Below, in pieces: positions 46,701 to 56,625 of a stretch of 64,000 nt of DNA; the first letter of the stretch is position 1, and the number at the start of each line of letters is the position of its first letter. The notes under the pieces were generated by a model, which made no database searches, was not told where the DNA came from, and saw only the letters and a list, made by a program, of their open reading frames with translations. The stretch comes from Rhizobium leguminosarum (GTDB taxonomy: Bacteria > Pseudomonadota > Alphaproteobacteria > Rhizobiales > Rhizobiaceae). The DNA is taken from contig NZ_CP025015.1 in NCBI RefSeq assembly GCF_002953715.1, positions 1 through 64,000 of the forward strand. Direction: 5' to 3'. The translations under genes and the position numbers were made by a program.

Positions 46701-49700
46701 CGGCGGTTCGCAGCGTCAGCGCATTGCTGATCGGTTCGCCTTCGGTTGGAAACTGCGTTTCGTCCTTCCACCCCTGCGCCATCAAGACGCGCCGCTGGCT
46801 GGAGCCGTCGGTCGGCACCAGAGGCTCCAATTCGAAGACGATCCTGTCGCCGGTCTTTGTGGGTCGTATCGATACGGTTTCGGTCATCTTTGCCAGCCTT
46901 AGCGTGGCATAGCGAACGCGACGCTTCTTCAACTGTCCGTCCAGATCGAGTAACGGCTGCACGGTCGGCCTCAGTTCAAGCTGCACAAGCGCGAGGGCCC
47001 TGTTCTCGCGAAGCTCTCTCGCAGCGTTTTCGTGCCTCGGTGCAGTGCCGAAATGCGATACCACCTCGGAAAGGCCGTCGGTCGTGAACAAGACATCGAC
47101 GAAGGGCGCGCCAAATTGCGTGCCTTGGTACCGCGGCAACACCAGCTTCAGGGCGAGGTTCAATTGCTTCAGTGCATCGTTCGACTCAAGGAAGTTGCCG
47201 GTTTCGATGTCGTAGAGCCTGAATGCCGTCGCGAGTCCAAGCGTGCGCAGGATGCCCCAACCCGCGGGATCGCGGTCGGGTGCCGTCTCGTCGAGGAACG
47301 GAAGTATTTCCTCGCCATTGAGCTGGGGAGCTGGATCGATCACAGGCTCGTAGCGGCGATATACCAGTTTGTTGCCACGGTACTCGATGCCTTCGTAGTA
47401 GTATTGGACGACGTCGAGAACGTCCGCGAGGATCGGATGCTGGGACGGCGACAGCGAAACATTGACGGTAACGGTGCTCGGATCGCTATTGTCGTCCTGA
47501 TCGCGATACACCGAGGTCAGTTTGAGCGCGCGATTTGAGAATGGATCGGGGTTCGCGTAGGCTTCCCGGTCCTTTGCCGCGAGATCGCCCACCAGGACCA
47601 GACCTCGAAGCAGACGCCTCGCCTGATCCACCGTAAGCGGCTTGTTGTCGTCTCCGTCGAGATAACCTGCGGAAAGCATTCCATTGTGAAGAGGCGCCGG
47701 ACTCTCGTCCGGCTTCTCGGATGCGAACCCAAACGTGTTCGGCAGGGCCAGTGGTTCCGGATCGTCCGGCTTCCACTTTGTCCATTCCACGCGGATTGCG
47801 AGCGGTTGCCTCCGGGCGAACAGCGCCGCGATGTCGTTCTCCTCTGGCAGGGTCAGCAGCGAGCGTCGCAGCGGACGCGTCGGCCAGATCAGGAAGGATT
47901 CCGCCTGCGAATACCAGTTGGTTCGCCGCTTGCCAAAGCGCCGATCAAGCGCTGGATCGGTCAAGCGCTGCATTTCGCTGGGATAGAGCACCTCGACCCG
48001 CGCGAAGTCGCCGGTCTCCGACGGCTCCTGGCCGCGCTCCAGCGCCGGCAGGCGCTGCACCCGGCCGATCGGCTTGAACAGTCGCAGAGAAGCATTGGCG
48101 CCTTCATCGTTGTTCGGCACCGTGGTCGCATCAAGCGAGAACAGGTCATAGCCCGCGATCAGCGTGTGCAGATCCGTAGCCTTGAGCGGGGGGGTCAGAT
48201 TATCTCCCTGGGCCGCCATCTGGTCCGGCCGCGCGGTCCAGCCAAGCTTGACGGCGGTGCGCTGGTCGCCGTCGCAGAGCAATTGCACGGCATCGGCTTT
48301 TGAACCGACAAAGCTGTCTATCGTGGCCTGCGCCGTCGGATAGTACAAATGTAGCCGCCCGCTTTCGGGGAAGATGTAGTCCGACTTGAACGGCCGGAAC
48401 TTGACGTCGACGGGATGCTCAAACCGCTCGATCGTGACATTGACGGGAGGTTCTCCAGGCTCCTTGGGATCGTCGATCATCAGTTGGAGTTGCACCGGCA
48501 CCCACGCCGGGCTGCGCGGCTCTGCACCGCCGAACCGCAGATATATCCGCGCCGCCTGCAGGCGAGCTACGCTGGCCGGATTGTCCGTTACGACCTCAAG
48601 CCGTGCCAGCAGCTTCTTCCAATCGCCGTCCGCTATCCTGTAGTCGATCGTCTCCGTTGCAGGTTCGGGCAACGGGCCGGGAGTCGTTCGCGCCTTGAGG
48701 CGGCGGGCGATACGGTTTATCCGGATCTTCTTGCCGGATCCGGCGCCCGTCTGCAGCACGATATCCAGTTCATGCGCACCCGGGTCCAGACGATCCGGCA
48801 CCGGCGGCTCGTTGCGCGCTTGGGAGACCGCATCGGCGCCAAACACGCCGACGGCCACGGTGCGCTCGGTCCTGACACGAAGAACATAGTTCTGGGCGGG
48901 TGGAAGCTCGGGCTTTGAATTTTCGTCCGACTTTGACGCCTCCGTGAGGACCTCCTCCTCCTCGACCGTAAGCGCAAGGAAGCTGCTTGAAAGCGCAGGC
49001 GTCTGCAGAACCGAAGGCATCGACGGATAGCGGAACCGCGCGATAGCCTTCAAAAGATTGTTCGGTGTTTCCTTGCGCGGTGTGAACTCGACGACATGTG
49101 TGTCCACTTGGCCGCGAGTCCCGGCGCAGTCGACCGGAACGATCGCATACACGATGCGTGGAGCCCCCTTCTTGAATAGCTCCTTCCACTTCGTCGTGTC
49201 CTTCGTCTCATCGCCCTCACTCGACAGGACGGGGGGCAGCAACGCAGCACGGAGGCCAGGGTCAATGTCCTTGAAATCATCGATAAATTGCAACGGCTTC
49301 GCTTCGCGCAGGCGCCGCTTGCGCAGCTGCAAATTTCCGTCAGCGTCGAGCAAGGGATTTCCGTCTTTGTCCTTCAGAATGACGATGGCGGTGTGATCCG
49401 AACGCTTGATCGTCAGCTCCAGCGGCGCCGGTCGCTGCTTGATCGCAGCGTCATCGGCCCCCCCCTCGATCCGGCGCTCCACGCAATAGTGTTTTAGGTG
49501 GAATTCGGCATCGCCATAGAGAGACGGCGATTTTTTCCAGGCAGGTTCCAGATCCCAGGTGGCGCGCACGCCTTTGGTCGTGATCTTGAGCTCCGGCTTG
49601 TCGAGCACAGGCGACATGATGCGGAACATGCGGTCGGGCGGATTGAACAGCACGACGCCAGGCGGAGGCGGATCGATCGACGGTCCCGGCTGGCGCGGAA

Positions 49701-52700
49701 TGCGGGTCTTGATTGTGAAAGTTTCCGATGTAATTGGCGAGTCGGAGGACTTTGTCTTCGTTCCGAACAGCTCTTCGATCCGGTCGCCGCGCATGACGAA
49801 AGTGAGACCAAGCGCCCTCGGATCGAATTCGAGCTTTGACGCGATATAGTCCTCGGCATCCTTGTTCAGTTCAGGGGTACCGGCCCGGAAGGTAAAGAGG
49901 GCCGCGATCTGCTCTGCAGCTTCGGCCACCGTCGCAATAAACGACGAGCGCGCCTCGTCGACTTGCTGCATGCGCTTGAAGCGCAGACCGCAATCCGCTC
50001 GCGAGCGCGCCGCCTCCGCGAGCATGATGTTGGCGGCCTCGGGATCTTCCGGCAGCAGGACCGGATGTTCTTCCCATTCCACCGACTTGATGTCGGTTGC
50101 TTCATACTCGACGTTCCCGATCTTGCCCTTCGCCATGAAGCAGCAGGCCTCGAAAATCTCCCCCAGTTTGGCATTCTGTCGTGCGTTCTTACTGTCCTCG
50201 GCGCTAAAGCCGGTAATGTCGCCGTCACGACCAAACGGCGCGTCCCAGTCGGTCCAGATTTGCAACCCGGCGCCAGTATCCTGTGGTGGCTTCATTCCAC
50301 CCCTTAGGAAAACTTCCTCCTTCCTCACTCCCTGCACGACATAGGTGGGTTCGTCTTCCTTCTGCATGGGAGCCGCATAGAAGTGACTGCGGTCGTTCGC
50401 TCCGCCATCACCCAACGGAGAATTGTCACGCGGGATCAGTTGGACCACGTAGGATTCGGGGCCGGCGCCGTCGGGCTGAGGAACCGGAATGAGCAGCGCC
50501 CAGTACGACACCGGACCAAATTCGACGCCGACGAACTCGATCGTTTCGCTGCCCGCGACCGGCTTGTCGGGGCTCGAACTCGCTTCGCGTCGGTTGACGC
50601 CCTCTTCGAGTCGGCCTTCGGCCTTGCGCGCATTGTCGGCGCGTGACGGCTCGGGCAATGGCGCCGGCCGGGACACCGGCACGCCGGCCTCCGGATTGGG
50701 ATAACTGGTCGCCAGACCAAGTGCCAGGAACCGTTCCACCCTGACCCGCGCCTCGGCGAGCCTGCCGCTGCTGCCCAGCGAAAAGCCGATTCCGAGCGAA
50801 AGGTTGCGTCCGAAAGCTCCCACCGAGACTGATGCCTCGATCCGTGCAGCAAGGTCACCCGGCTGGACCAGAAGCTCGACGCCGATGTGGACCGTGATCG
50901 ACCGCGAGAAGCCGCAGGACAGGCTGAACCATTTCGTGCGCAGCCACATCCGCACGGAAAATTCCAGCGTCAGGTCGAGCGTGATGACGCCGTAGAACAT
51001 CGATTCGGCAGTATTGGCGGACAGATAAGCGATCAGCTTGGCGCCGAGCGCAAAATTGGCGCGCGCGGTGATGGCCGCGCCGAAGTCGCCGCCGGTGTCA
51101 TAGGCGAAGGCCGCAAAGCCGCGCGCGCGGAACGCCAGGCCGTACAGTACCGAAAGGTCCTCGATCCGCAGCACGGTCCCTCCCTCCACCGAGAGGAAGA
51201 AGTTGCCGTTGGGGTTGCCGAGGGAAAAGCCCAGTTCATACGGCCAGCCATATTCCGCGTGGAACAGGCCCGGCCTGATATAGAGGGTGGATGACCATTT
51301 CACCGCCTTCATCGCCATCTTCAATTCGGCAGGAAGCATCGGGTGGTTGCCGATATCGGCGCCGGGATTGTAGACCGCACGCGCCAGAAACTCGCGGCGC
51401 GGCACCGACAAATACATGTAGCCGGTCAGGCTCGGATTGTTGGTCCAGGCCGAATTGTTGCGCCGGCCGTCGCGCCAGTCGGCATAATTGTAGGCGATCC
51501 AGATGCGAAGGTTCATCAGGAAGGTGAGGTCCGTCCTGAGCGCGACCACGATGTCGAACAACGCCAGGTTCGGCAGATTCTTTTCGCCCTCCTCGTTGTA
51601 TTTGGAAGTGGTCGAAACCGAGGTGAACGAGAACATTCCGCGCAAGGCGAGCGTGATCGCGGCGTTGTCGTAGGTCGGCCACCACGCCTTCACGTCGTAT
51701 AGGCTACCCTGGTATTTCGAGATTTCGTCGAGAATCTTGACAAGCTCTTTCGGCGTCTCGGCACGCTCGGCGGCGGCAATTCCCGCCAGCGTGTAGCGAT
51801 AGCCGAAGCCGAAGCCGACTTCGCGAAGATAGATGGTGCCGATCGGCGTCGGAATCTTCTCCGCCATGTCATTGCGCTGAACATACAGGAAGAACGCCGG
51901 CCGCTTCTCATCGACACCCTGCTTCTCGAGTTGCAGGAATCCCATCGATGCCGACATCGAGGCCCAGCCCTGGATCCGCAGCGATCCCGAAGCGAGAAAG
52001 CCCTTGGCCGTCACGTCTGCCGGCAGGACGTCGGGCTGGAACAGCGTCGGCAGCTTGCCGTCGACCGCGATCGCGGTGCCCGACGCCTCCGCCATCGAGC
52101 CGAGCGACAAGCCTACGCCCAACCCGTCGAACCTCACCCGCGGCAACGCCTTGCCGCGCTCGGGCGGTGCCACCCAGAGTTTGTGAAAATCGAACCGGGG
52201 CGTCACGATGTCGCCGAAGTCGGTGAAATTCACCTGGCCGGAAATCGAGAATGCCGGCGAGCCTCCGAACGCGGGCGACGCCGGATGGAAACCGACGCCG
52301 CGGAGCTCGAACGAGAACAGGTCGAAGAAGGTCGACCGCTTTGGCGGCTCCACCGTGACCTGGAATTCGATGTGGTTCATCAGCACGCGCGGATCGGACG
52401 CAAGCGGCGCTTCGTCCAGCGTGATGCGCAGCGCGGAGATGTTCTTGAGCAAGCCGTCGGCGAACGCGTCGGAGCTCGGCCGGAATTCCGCAGATCCGGT
52501 CAGGGTGAAATAGAAGTGATATTGCCCTTGTCGGACGTATTTCAGGCCGAGCTTGGTGACGGTAATGGTGAACTGCGTACCCTCGCAACGCAGCGGATCG
52601 CCGCTCTTGTCCAGCACCGCCTTGGCGGCCTGGAGCGCAAGTACGCCACTCTCCTGGGTGAAATTGAGCTCGATCGACGCCTTGGCTTCGCCTACCAGCG

Positions 52701-55362
52701 CCGGCGGCAAATTGCCGTGTCCTGCGAGGCCAAAGGTCTGGATCTGGCTGCGTTTGACCGCGAGTTGGCCCTTGTCGAACCGGAACGGCATGTCGACACC
52801 GGCCAGCGTCACCGGATTGGATTGCACCTGCCCGCTGAGGTCGATGCCGTCGCGCGACACGATGAAGCTGTCGACCTCGAAATCGAGCGTGCTGCCGCTG
52901 GTCGAAAGCTTGTCATAGGACAAGACGATCTTCGCTGCATCGCTCAGGCCCAGCCGCGGATCGCCGTCGGTGAAATCGAGGAATAGCGGCGCGAAATCCG
53001 CGGGTGGTGCGCTGCCGTCCTTCTTGCGGAACCTGCCGTTCAGACCGAGCAGATTGAACTCTTTCTTGGGGTCGCCGATCTTGATGTCGAACCTGCCGCC
53101 CTTAACCTTCATCGAGAACGTGTAGACGTCGATGATGAGGTCCAGCTTGGTGTCGATGGCGGTGTCGGAAATCTTGACTTCGACATCGAGGGTAATTGTG
53201 ACGGTTGAGCCGGAGACAACGACCTTGTCGTTTTTCTTGACGCTGATGTGCTGGCTGAACTGATCCAGCGGGTTTGCGCCAGGGGTTGCGTTCGGCTTGC
53301 GAAACAGCGAAAGGATTCGATCCTCGTTGATTTTTGGCGTGATGACGAAGGCCGACGGATCGAGGTTCACGAGCTCAACCCAACGCGCCGCCAGCAGCAG
53401 GTGGCCGACGGGAACGACGACTCCACCTTTGGGACCTTGACCCAGGACTTGCGCAGAAACAGGCTCGGTCCTGAGCTGCTGAAGAAATTTGACGCGGCCG
53501 TTATCGACCGTAATCAGCGCGACCGCAGCCTTGGAATCCTTCGGTGTGACGTCGAGTACCAGAAGCGGCGACCTTGGCTGCGCGGCATCCTGGGGCGTTC
53601 CGGTGACCGGCTCGGCCGGCCCGTGCTCGTGGCCAAGCCAGAGGTCGGTCGACAGCGTAACCTTTCCGGCGCCGTCCGGCTGCAGAGCGAGCGCCAGCCA
53701 GCCTTTCTCCAGATCGCAGACGAGTGCGGGGGAAAGACTGTAGGGAAAATCAAGCTTGAACCCGAGAAACTCGCGCCTGAAGGGATCGATGCTGACATCG
53801 GGATCGCTAGGCGTGACGACGATCTGGACGATGCGCCATCGGTCGGGATCGACGCGGACTTCCACGATGATGTAGTTGAAGGCCCTCTTCGCTTTCTGTG
53901 CTTCCCTTGCGATTGCTTCGGCCAGCGTCGAGATCAGCTCGGCGATCAGCTTGAACGCCGCCTCGGCAAGTCCGGCCAGGGCCCGGACGCCGGCAGCCCC
54001 CTGTTGCGCCAGCCAGGCAGCAGCGGAGGCGGCAAGCTCCCCTACCCGCCGCAGCACCTTGAGGAACCCATCGAGCGAGGGCAGGTCCGGCGTACCCGGC
54101 CAATCCTGCTTGGGCACCTCGAACTTGTGGATCAGCGCCATCAGGCGCCTCGCTCCGTCCTCGATGACATGCGCTGCAAAGAGGGCGAGCGTGATCGGAT
54201 AGGGTTCGACCAGATCCAGCCTGGTCAGCTCGGGTGTCAGCTTGTCGCCGGCAAAAGTCAGTTTGAGTTCCGGCGATACGGCGAGCACGAGGCTCGGGTC
54301 AGTGCGCGCACTGATGACAAGCCGGTCAACGCTGATCGTCACCACGACCTTCAGTCCGGTGCCCTGCGACCAGGAGGCATCAGCGGACACCGTCACGCCA
54401 AATAGCGTGACGACGAACGGTCCGGGCAGTTTGTCTTTGAGGTCGATCTTGGCGATGGTCTGCTGCGAGGTAGCCGTGGCGATATTTGCCGCATTGATCG
54501 ACACTTTGCTGCCGTTGACGGCGATCTCGACGTCGGTGGCGATCAGGATATCAGTGCCGGAAAATTTGACCGTCGCGGTCGACTTCGTCGACGACAGCGT
54601 CAATTTGCCGCCGGCAACCGCAAAATCCAGATCAGGCGTGGGTTGCCATTTGACGGCGAGGTCGAGGTCGAGGTGCAGCGGGATGCGAAGGAACGGCAGA
54701 TCCGGGAAGGATATCTTCAGCCCGTGCAGCGACCATTTTGGAAGCGGGATGTTGGGGAAGTGAAAGCTGAGATGCGGCAGAGCCGGCACCTCGATATGTG
54801 GCAGGACCTCAAGCACGTCGCCACGGGTCAGTTGCACCTCGATGCGCACCACCGCATCCAGTGCCGCGGCGGCGAAGGGCGAAGAAAGGCCTGCCGCAAA
54901 TACCGCCGTCGCGCGCGCGCGAAATACCGGTTCGTCGGAATTTGTCTCCCCGAGCAGTCCAGCTGGATTCAACTCCAGGTCGAAGCCGGTAACGGCGTCG
55001 GCAACTCCGGTGATGCCGAGAAAGTCTGCCACCACGCCATTCTGCGTCGTCCCGTCCGCCTTCAGACGAAGGCTGCGGAGCCGATCGTGAAGCGCGTTGA
55101 GCGCGATTGCAGCGAGGCGCTTTGCTTCGCCCGTCGCCTCGTCGACCGCCTCTTTCCATGTGACAAGGCGTTTGTCGGAACCGTCAAGCGCTCGGACAAG
55201 AATTGCGTCGATGGTAAGCGGAGCTTCAAGGACCAACGTTCCTGTCTCGCCACCATATCTTTGCCAAAACGATGTGACACTCAAAAGAGAGGCGTCCTGC
55301 GCGGCTTCAAGCCATGCAGAATTTGAACTATGTCTGTCTCCGTATAGAAAAATCCTCATCAT
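43729..55362 (-). CDS. Giant uncharacterised protein A (3877 residues)
   Basis: One of the longest frames expected in a bacterial plasmid, intact over 11.6 kb. The first about 1560 residues are dominated by alternating hydrophobic strands (LHLDLDLAVKWQPTPDLDFA), interrupted by an Ala-rich helical segment at about 430-500 (LAASAAAWLAQQGAAGVRAL). Residues 1300-1560 look like long amphipathic strands (YELGFSLGNPNGNFFLSVEG). A Pro/charged linker (PVSRPAPLPEPSRADNARKA) lies near 1570, followed by a mixed C-terminal half with no recognised motif. There is no signal peptide or clear membrane helix. It is the first gene of the four-gene operon. The beta-rich half is compatible with a lipid-groove or fibre-like structure; this is speculation. 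Confidence 0.85.
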   Translation of the reverse strand: MMRIFLYGDRHSSNSAWLEAAQDASLLSVTSFWQRYGGETGTLVLEAPLTIDAILVRALDGSDKRLVTWKEAVDEATGEAKRLAAIALNALHDRLRSLRLKADGTTQNGVVADFLGITGVADAVTGFDLELNPAGLLGETNSDEPVFRARATAVFAAGLSSPFAAAALDAVVRIEVQLTRGDVLEVLPHIEVPALPHLSFHFPNIPLPKWSLHGLKISFPDLPFLRIPLHLDLDLAVKWQPTPDLDFAVAGGKLTLSSTKSTATVKFSGTDILIATDVEIAVNGSKVSINAANIATATSQQTIAKIDLKDKLPGPFVVTLFGVTVSADASWSQGTGLKVVVTISVDRLVISARTDPSLVLAVSPELKLTFAGDKLTPELTRLDLVEPYPITLALFAAHVIEDGARRLMALIHKFEVPKQDWPGTPDLPSLDGFLKVLRRVGELAASAAAWLAQQGAAGVRALAGLAEAAFKLIAELISTLAEAIAREAQKAKRAFNYIIVEVRVDPDRWRIVQIVVTPSDPDVSIDPFRREFLGFKLDFPYSLSPALVCDLEKGWLALALQPDGAGKVTLSTDLWLGHEHGPAEPVTGTPQDAAQPRSPLLVLDVTPKDSKAAVALITVDNGRVKFLQQLRTEPVSAQVLGQGPKGGVVVPVGHLLLAARWVELVNLDPSAFVITPKINEDRILSLFRKPNATPGANPLDQFSQHISVKKNDKVVVSGSTVTITLDVEVKISDTAIDTKLDLIIDVYTFSMKVKGGRFDIKIGDPKKEFNLLGLNGRFRKKDGSAPPADFAPLFLDFTDGDPRLGLSDAAKIVLSYDKLSTSGSTLDFEVDSFIVSRDGIDLSGQVQSNPVTLAGVDMPFRFDKGQLAVKRSQIQTFGLAGHGNLPPALVGEAKASIELNFTQESGVLALQAAKAVLDKSGDPLRCEGTQFTITVTKLGLKYVRQGQYHFYFTLTGSAEFRPSSDAFADGLLKNISALRITLDEAPLASDPRVLMNHIEFQVTVEPPKRSTFFDLFSFELRGVGFHPASPAFGGSPAFSISGQVNFTDFGDIVTPRFDFHKLWVAPPERGKALPRVRFDGLGVGLSLGSMAEASGTAIAVDGKLPTLFQPDVLPADVTAKGFLASGSLRIQGWASMSASMGFLQLEKQGVDEKRPAFFLYVQRNDMAEKIPTPIGTIYLREVGFGFGYRYTLAGIAAAERAETPKELVKILDEISKYQGSLYDVKAWWPTYDNAAITLALRGMFSFTSVSTTSKYNEEGEKNLPNLALFDIVVALRTDLTFLMNLRIWIAYNYADWRDGRRNNSAWTNNPSLTGYMYLSVPRREFLARAVYNPGADIGNHPMLPAELKMAMKAVKWSSTLYIRPGLFHAEYGWPYELGFSLGNPNGNFFLSVEGGTVLRIEDLSVLYGLAFRARGFAAFAYDTGGDFGAAITARANFALGAKLIAYLSANTAESMFYGVITLDLTLEFSVRMWLRTKWFSLSCGFSRSITVHIGVELLVQPGDLAARIEASVSVGAFGRNLSLGIGFSLGSSGRLAEARVRVERFLALGLATSYPNPEAGVPVSRPAPLPEPSRADNARKAEGRLEEGVNRREASSSPDKPVAGSETIEFVGVEFGPVSYWALLIPVPQPDGAGPESYVVQLIPRDNSPLGDGGANDRSHFYAAPMQKEDEPTYVVQGVRKEEVFLRGGMKPPQDTGAGLQIWTDWDAPFGRDGDITGFSAEDSKNARQNAKLGEIFEACCFMAKGKIGNVEYEATDIKSVEWEEHPVLLPEDPEAANIMLAEAARSRADCGLRFKRMQQVDEARSSFIATVAEAAEQIAALFTFRAGTPELNKDAEDYIASKLEFDPRALGLTFVMRGDRIEELFGTKTKSSDSPITSETFTIKTRIPRQPGPSIDPPPPGVVLFNPPDRMFRIMSPVLDKPELKITTKGVRATWDLEPAWKKSPSLYGDAEFHLKHYCVERRIEGGADDAAIKQRPAPLELTIKRSDHTAIVILKDKDGNPLLDADGNLQLRKRRLREAKPLQFIDDFKDIDPGLRAALLPPVLSSEGDETKDTTKWKELFKKGAPRIVYAIVPVDCAGTRGQVDTHVVEFTPRKETPNNLLKAIARFRYPSMPSVLQTPALSSSFLALTVEEEEVLTEASKSDENSKPELPPAQNYVLRVRTERTVAVGVFGADAVSQARNEPPVPDRLDPGAHELDIVLQTGAGSGKKIRINRIARRLKARTTPGPLPEPATETIDYRIADGDWKKLLARLEVVTDNPASVARLQAARIYLRFGGAEPRSPAWVPVQLQLMIDDPKEPGEPPVNVTIERFEHPVDVKFRPFKSDYIFPESGRLHLYYPTAQATIDSFVGSKADAVQLLCDGDQRTAVKLGWTARPDQMAAQGDNLTPPLKATDLHTLIAGYDLFSLDATTVPNNDEGANASLRLFKPIGRVQRLPALERGQEPSETGDFARVEVLYPSEMQRLTDPALDRRFGKRRTNWYSQAESFLIWPTRPLRRSLLTLPEENDIAALFARRQPLAIRVEWTKWKPDDPEPLALPNTFGFASEKPDESPAPLHNGMLSAGYLDGDDNKPLTVDQARRLLRGLVLVGDLAAKDREAYANPDPFSNRALKLTSVYRDQDDNSDPSTVTVNVSLSPSQHPILADVLDVVQYYYEGIEYRGNKLVYRRYEPVIDPAPQLNGEEILPFLDETAPDRDPAGWGILRTLGLATAFRLYDIETGNFLESNDALKQLNLALKLVLPRYQGTQFGAPFVDVLFTTDGLSEVVSHFGTAPRHENAARELRENRALALVQLELRPTVQPLLDLDGQLKKRRVRYATLRLAKMTETVSIRPTKTGDRIVFELEPLVPTDGSSQRRVLMAQGWKDETQFPTEGEPISNALTLRTAGMKPEDALAYVRLIALDDVTDLSELGLLTLPSDVKLDPSDAPKEDDGTQKGASPWGRFASLPDSWLSALMFGDNIQIDPGIDPTLPDPERSAPFNTVATLIRILGHFPNKPNMKIPDQPEKRLQIAARLGPWTRRFMEKGLAKPAMSKAGLAFAMLTRPNPWRLAPDSDGRLSITLLETDRWGKARKYAVRPFGRYESLAIAAETKDESTKSEENKPAKTAMAGRDFAASLPESIETDEALRQFFADVSIERTEPLAAPVILATRRNDRTDAGGVVRPGDSVQIVVSRHPEEILSDANIRVDAGLSMRHVAVGFWREFSAPQWAKLVQQNSGDPEFDLLEPFGPFKDNGRDYSRLPVPKGLSIIEESKRDDYQNLEPEHADIGMIREMYERHPDLWRGAYVLNMSAMPYGFRLHATAHVAAGVVVSPPSVATVDEAGYRLVLPWKAGADGAVAWQDKKVTHPSWRIDRPPSDDKKVRVVVEWPMVRIVDGMFEDALKIWFGKSAAGLSTDAAPRLYQMPDPAVSYRISVETDDGQVRVGEIELGALSSDPDTKPRDLLYLPQLIGARFDKPELKAPSGQLVDGTHYPASLTLEVKGEQPDAKKPLGKFAPAALDPALAPADLLLAAADTAPWGDVAPGTSNEDIDGTLDLTVTPPLNVPDPLPPPAPQWAAFRKDVEAFVKSMRTYETTPSASPRFAKIAKEIADAVEPFAIDRAFDWKVKTGGLLPHTVNVRWVAGLPLENFPSITLGPIVWRWFAAPEKTGTINGAARAKIKAVLDAAIAAAAGNPARVKVLEGLKRSVLNAMRAHMIALRRDSDEQPKHDLVPLRSNDLPAGINLDELRKLSETSPIDFVAAMHLPENAARTAAEIEAAFTALEDKANTADTLESLAAMMERPGEAADISMRWSSRKVAEPELYNFHPDTPPVLKTMVLIKPAKKDEIAELAPSHADLRVLAGNLTQTMVLGPRRHLVIQAFHGLARPQDDIVQREQ

Positions 55363-56105
55363 CCTGCCCCACTCCTCAACGGAATCAGATGAATTGAAGC
55401 AACCTTGAATATTTTCTCCCGAAAATTCTCTCCCCCTTAATAGGGTTGATAAATGAAAGCGTTTGTCAACTCAAAATTGCATGCCTGAGAAAGTTTCCGA
55501 AATTTGCCTTGCCAGTAGTCCCCAGGTAGCATCAGACCGTGTCGTCAAGTAATGCGAAATCTCACCGGATTCGGCTCAAAGCCCCTCCAAGTCTCGACCT
55601 CTTCAAGACAGGTGGCTTTTTCGCTTTTGGACACAGGCGGCCTTTTCGGCTCCCACTTTAATGAAGCGATCAGCGGCAGCGCCGCAGATGACTTCGGCGT
55701 AGTGACCCTCCGTGCTGTGCAAGATTATGTTCAATAGAAGATCGAGCTTCTGGGTAGTGAACTCAGCCAATTCCCGGAACTACACAGCTCCGGCAACATG
55801 TCCGAATTTCAATTTACGCGGGGGCAGGTTGAAAATCTACCACGGAAGCGCACTGCGCTCTTGGCGGGCTCGGAGCTTTTTCAGGCCTCAGACATGATGC
55901 CCTCTCCCCCAGACTCAAAGGCAGTTGACAGAAGCCGCCGACATACTCGTAGCCAAAGGGGAGTACGATGTAACACCGGGCCGCGGGCCGCCGAAAGCTA
56001 GGCTGGAGGGTCGTCGTCAAGGTTCCGTTCATTGTCGAGATCGAGATGCCGTTTGCAACGGACTGGAACCGGCCCGTATGAAGTTCCGTCGAGGTCCACT
56101 TCGCC
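55363..56105. other. Interval upstream of the giant operon
   Basis: About 740 bp without a convincing gene. Short plus-strand frames at 55552-55737 and 55712-55897 have no recognisable product. The promoter of the giant operon should lie here on the minus strand, just upstream of 55362; no clear consensus boxes were found. Confidence 0.4.
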
Positions 56106-56129
56106 GTGCTTATCTTAGGTAGGCATCAA

Positions 56130-56625
56130 AGATCGGGATTCGCTTCCACCGACGTCACGGTGGCTGATCCAGCCGTTGGGACGGGCACGTTTCTGCTCGG
56201 CGTCCTGCGTCGTATTGCCGAAACTGTTGGATCTGATTTGGGAGAGGGCGCGGTTCCTTCCGCAATCGCCAGCGCCTCTGAACGTCTGATTGGCTTTGAA
56301 CTTCAGTTTGGTCCGTTTGCAGTCGCGCAGCTTCGGCTGATCGCGGAATTGCAGGAACTTATGAAGGTGGGGCCAGGCAAATCGACAGTCTTGCCGTCAC
56401 TAAGGCTCTTTATTACCAATACGCTGGCAATCCCTTCGAAGAGGAGGAGTGGCTACCGCAAGTGATGCAGCCGATCGCCAATTCCCGTCGCCAGGCAAAC
56501 GCCATTAAGCGTGGTCAGCCGATAACAGTCGTCATTGGCAATCCTCCCTACGAAGAAAAAGTGGACGGACGCGGTGGCTGGGTCGAGTTAGGTGCGGGTG
56601 GCGATCTTAAGGCGCCCATGGACAG
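56130..56625 (+). pseudogene. Fragment of an N6-adenine DNA methyltransferase
   Basis: Two frames together match the central part of a plasmid N6-adenine methylase: motif I VADPAVGTGTFLLGVLRRIA (from about 56158) and, after a frameshift, motif IV TVVIGNPPYEEK (about 56530). One base appears missing near 56425, where CTGGCAAT replaces the codons for a Leu-Gly-Asn. The similarity stops after GGDLKAPMD near 56625. No start or later methylase domains remain. Confidence 0.75.

Noticed and set aside
33850..55362. Contractile injection system or RHS toxin locus
   Set aside because: No sheath, tube, baseplate, VgrG, RHS repeats or spike genes are present.
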